DNA of 64,000 nucleotides from Ralstonia sp. UBA689 (GTDB lineage: Bacteria > Pseudomonadota > Gammaproteobacteria > Burkholderiales > Burkholderiaceae). The stretch lies in the NCBI RefSeq assembly GCF_002298975.1, contig NZ_DBMV01000001.1, forward strand, positions 62,001 to 126,000. The letters are read 5' to 3'. Within the stretch, counting starts at the first letter, position 1. Each line of letters begins with the position of its first letter. Shown in pieces: positions 62,230-64,000 of the stretch. The translations under genes and the position numbers were made by a program. The notes under the pieces are model-generated. The model ran no database searches. It was not told where the DNA came from and saw nothing but the letters and a program-made list of their open reading frames with translations.

Positions 62230-63423
62230 ATGTACAACCTGCCTGACGCCCACGGCCACTTCGGCCCCTACGGCGGCACCTTCGTTGCAGAGACGCTATC
62301 CCACGCGCTGGACGAACTGCGCGAAGCCTATGCGCGCTACCAGCACGATCCCGAATTCATCAAGGAATACGAATACGAGCTGAAGCATTTCGTCGGCCGT
62401 CCGTCGCCCATCTATCACGCCCGCCGCCTGACCGAGCACTGCGGCGGCGCACAGATCTACCTCAAGCGCGAAGACCTGAACCACACCGGCGCGCACAAGG
62501 TGAACAACGTCATCGGCCAGGCGCTGCTGGCACGCCGCATGGGCAAGCCGCGCGTGATTGCGGAAACCGGTGCCGGCCAGCACGGCGTGGCCACGGCCAC
62601 CATTGCCGCGCGCTACGGCATGGAGTGCGTCGTCTACATGGGCAGCGAAGACGTGCGCCGCCAGGCCGCCAATGTCTACCGCATGAAGCTGCTGGGTGCG
62701 ACCGTGGTGCCGGTGGAATCCGGCTCGCGCACGCTCAAGGACGCGCTCAATGAGGCGATGCGCGACTGGGTCACCAACGTGGCTGACACCTTCTACATCA
62801 TCGGCACGGTGGCGGGTCCGCACCCGTATCCGATGATGGTGCGCGATTTCCAGGCCGTCATCGGCGAGGAATGCAAGGTGCAGATGCCCGAGATGACCGG
62901 CCGCCAGCCGGACGCCGTGATCGCCTGCGTGGGCGGCGGCTCCAACGCCATGGGCATCTTCTATCCGTACATCGACCATGCCGACGTGAAGCTGATCGGC
63001 GTGGAAGCGGCGGGCGAGGGCATCGAAACGGGCCGTCACGCCGCATCGCTCATTGGAGGCTCGCCGGGTGTGCTGCACGGCAACCGTACGTACCTGCTGC
63101 AGGATGAGGACGGTCAGATTATCGAAACGCATTCGATCTCGGCTGGCCTGGACTACCCGGGAGTCGGCCCCGAGCACGCCTGGCTGAAGGATGCCGGCCG
63201 CGCGGAATATGTCGGCATCACCGACAAGGAAGCGCTGCAGGCCTTCCACGATCTGTGCCGCATGGAGGGCATCATCCCGGCGCTGGAATCAAGCCATGCG
63301 CTGGCGTATGCCAGCAAGCTGGCGCCGACGCTGCCGAAGGACAAGATCCTGCTGGTGAACCTCTCGGGCCGCGGCGACAAGGATATGCACACCGTCGCTG
63401 AATTCTCCGGCATCAAGCTCTAA
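62230..63423 (+). CDS. trpB: tryptophan synthase beta subunit
   Basis: A 397-residue PLP enzyme, MYNLPDAHGHFGPYGGTFVAE. The PLP lysine lies in NHTGAHKVNN, and the phosphate loop is CVGGGSNAMG. It joins indole and serine to form tryptophan. TCGAGAGATTGCC precedes the ATG. Instead of trpA, a DNA methyltransferase gene follows after 19 bp; trpA would be expected beyond the window. Confidence 0.97.
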   Translation: MYNLPDAHGHFGPYGGTFVAETLSHALDELREAYARYQHDPEFIKEYEYELKHFVGRPSPIYHARRLTEHCGGAQIYLKREDLNHTGAHKVNNVIGQALLARRMGKPRVIAETGAGQHGVATATIAARYGMECVVYMGSEDVRRQAANVYRMKLLGATVVPVESGSRTLKDALNEAMRDWVTNVADTFYIIGTVAGPHPYPMMVRDFQAVIGEECKVQMPEMTGRQPDAVIACVGGGSNAMGIFYPYIDHADVKLIGVEAAGEGIETGRHAASLIGGSPGVLHGNRTYLLQDEDGQIIETHSISAGLDYPGVGPEHAWLKDAGRAEYVGITDKEALQAFHDLCRMEGIIPALESSHALAYASKLAPTLPKDKILLVNLSGRGDKDMHTVAEFSGIKL

Positions 63424-63442
63424 CGGCACCCCAGGCAACTGC

Positions 63443-64000
63443 ATGACCGAACGCGCCATCGACGGCATCTTCAACGAGGACTGCATTGCCGGGGTCGGGC
63501 ATCTGGCCGACGGCAGCGTGGACCTCGTCATCGCCGATCCGCCGTACGGGCTGGGCAAGGATTACGGCAACGACTCCGACAAGCTGTCGGGCGACGCGTA
63601 CCTTGCGTGGTCCGAACGCTGGATCGACGCGGTGCTGCCGAAGCTGGCGCGCAACGGTTCCATGTACGTGTTCTGCACGTGGCAATACGCGCCGGAGTTG
63701 TTCGTGATGCTCAAGCGGCGCCTCTCGATGATCAACGAGATCATCTGGGACCGCCGCGTGCCCAGCATGGGCGGCAGCACGCGCAAGTTCTCATCGGTGC
63801 ACGACAACATCGGCTTCTTTGCCGCCTCGCGCGATTACTACTTCGACGTCGACGCCGTGCGTATCCCGTACGACGCCGAGACGAAGAAGGCCCGTAGCCG
63901 CAAGCGTTTCGAGGGCAAGAAGTGGCTGGAAGTCGGCTACAACCCGAAGGACGTGTGGAGTGTGTCGCGCCTGCATCGGCAAGACCCGGAGCGCGCCGAG
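63443..64000 (+). CDS. DNA methyltransferase, beta-type (motif IV first), 3' truncated by the window
   Basis: The first 186 codons of a site-specific DNA methyltransferase. LVIADPPYGLGKDYG carries the catalytic DPPY (residues 32-35) near the N-terminus, with SMYVFCTWQYAPEL and IIWDRR next, so the SAM-binding FxGxG motif should follow outside the window, the order of beta-type enzymes. No restriction gene is seen on this side. It sits 19 bp after trpB. As I recall, a Ralstonia solanacearum methyltransferase next to trpBA methylates GTWWAC without a partner nuclease; this looks like its orthologue. Confidence 0.85.
   Translation, partial: MTERAIDGIFNEDCIAGVGHLADGSVDLVIADPPYGLGKDYGNDSDKLSGDAYLAWSERWIDAVLPKLARNGSMYVFCTWQYAPELFVMLKRRLSMINEIIWDRRVPSMGGSTRKFSSVHDNIGFFAASRDYYFDVDAVRIPYDAETKKARSRKRFEGKKWLEVGYNPKDVWSVSRLHRQDPERAE

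Overview
The window looks like a piece of the main chromosome of a GC-rich betaproteobacterium of the Burkholderiaceae, most likely Ralstonia or a close relative. The basis is gene content and order: a DUF2818 gene after a probable nuoN tail, ureD-A-J-B-C with a urt urea transporter, sdhCDAB-sdhE-gltA, leuCDB-asd-fimV-truA-trpF-trpB, and a DNA methyltransferase after trpB. Species-level naming would need a database search. No tRNA, rRNA, phage, complete insertion sequence or CRISPR array was recognised.

Layout. (1) 1-5070: end of a nuo-type operon (DUF2818, Nudix hydrolase), then a fatty-acid-like operon (DUF1178, two acyl-CoA dehydrogenases, two MaoC-type hydratases) behind a twin palindromic operator. 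(2) 5259-18190: a nitrogen-scavenging block, urtABCDE plus ureDAJBC-EFG, headed by an almost ideal sigma-54 promoter. A 1.1 kb block of repeats separates ureC from ureE. It holds two inverted copies of a hairpin element, 22 units of a hexanucleotide repeat and a 21-bp-periodic minisatellite. (3) 18267-29551: accessory lipid catabolism with LysR regulators, two GSTs, an ACAD11-like dehydrogenase, an ACAD11-kinase-like phosphotransferase, a crotonase, a 3-hydroxyacyl-CoA dehydrogenase, an SDR and a VOC protein. (4) 29567-37645: mixed housekeeping genes (YbdL-like aminotransferase, PIN protein, YaaA, M14 peptidase, lipoprotein, orphan peptide-binding protein, DUF2863). (5) 37841-52415: a TCA/propionate block: acnA, prpD, a MliC-like protein, prpB, a CitE-like lyase and mdh on the minus strand; a GntR regulator, sdhCDAB, sdhE and gltA on the plus strand. 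(6) 52613-64000: leuCDB, asd, fimV, truA, trpF, trpB and a truncated DNA methyltransferase gene.

How the genes work together. The urt/ure block would import urea and hydrolyse it to ammonia under NtrC/RpoN control. The block at 19-29 kb contains both halves of the eukaryotic ACAD11 fusion protein as separate genes, together with downstream beta-oxidation enzymes. That suggests a route for 4-hydroxy fatty acids resembling the Lva levulinate pathway. The TCA block groups citrate synthase, aconitase, succinate dehydrogenase and malate dehydrogenase around one GntR regulator.

Most unusual observations: the structured repeat block inside the urease operon, whose two hairpin copies differ by compensatory changes; the split ACAD11 pair; an SDR without its catalytic Tyr/Lys; and shared palindromic operators in front of two beta-oxidation loci 28 kb apart. 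Nothing here is clearly a wholly new defence or mobile system.
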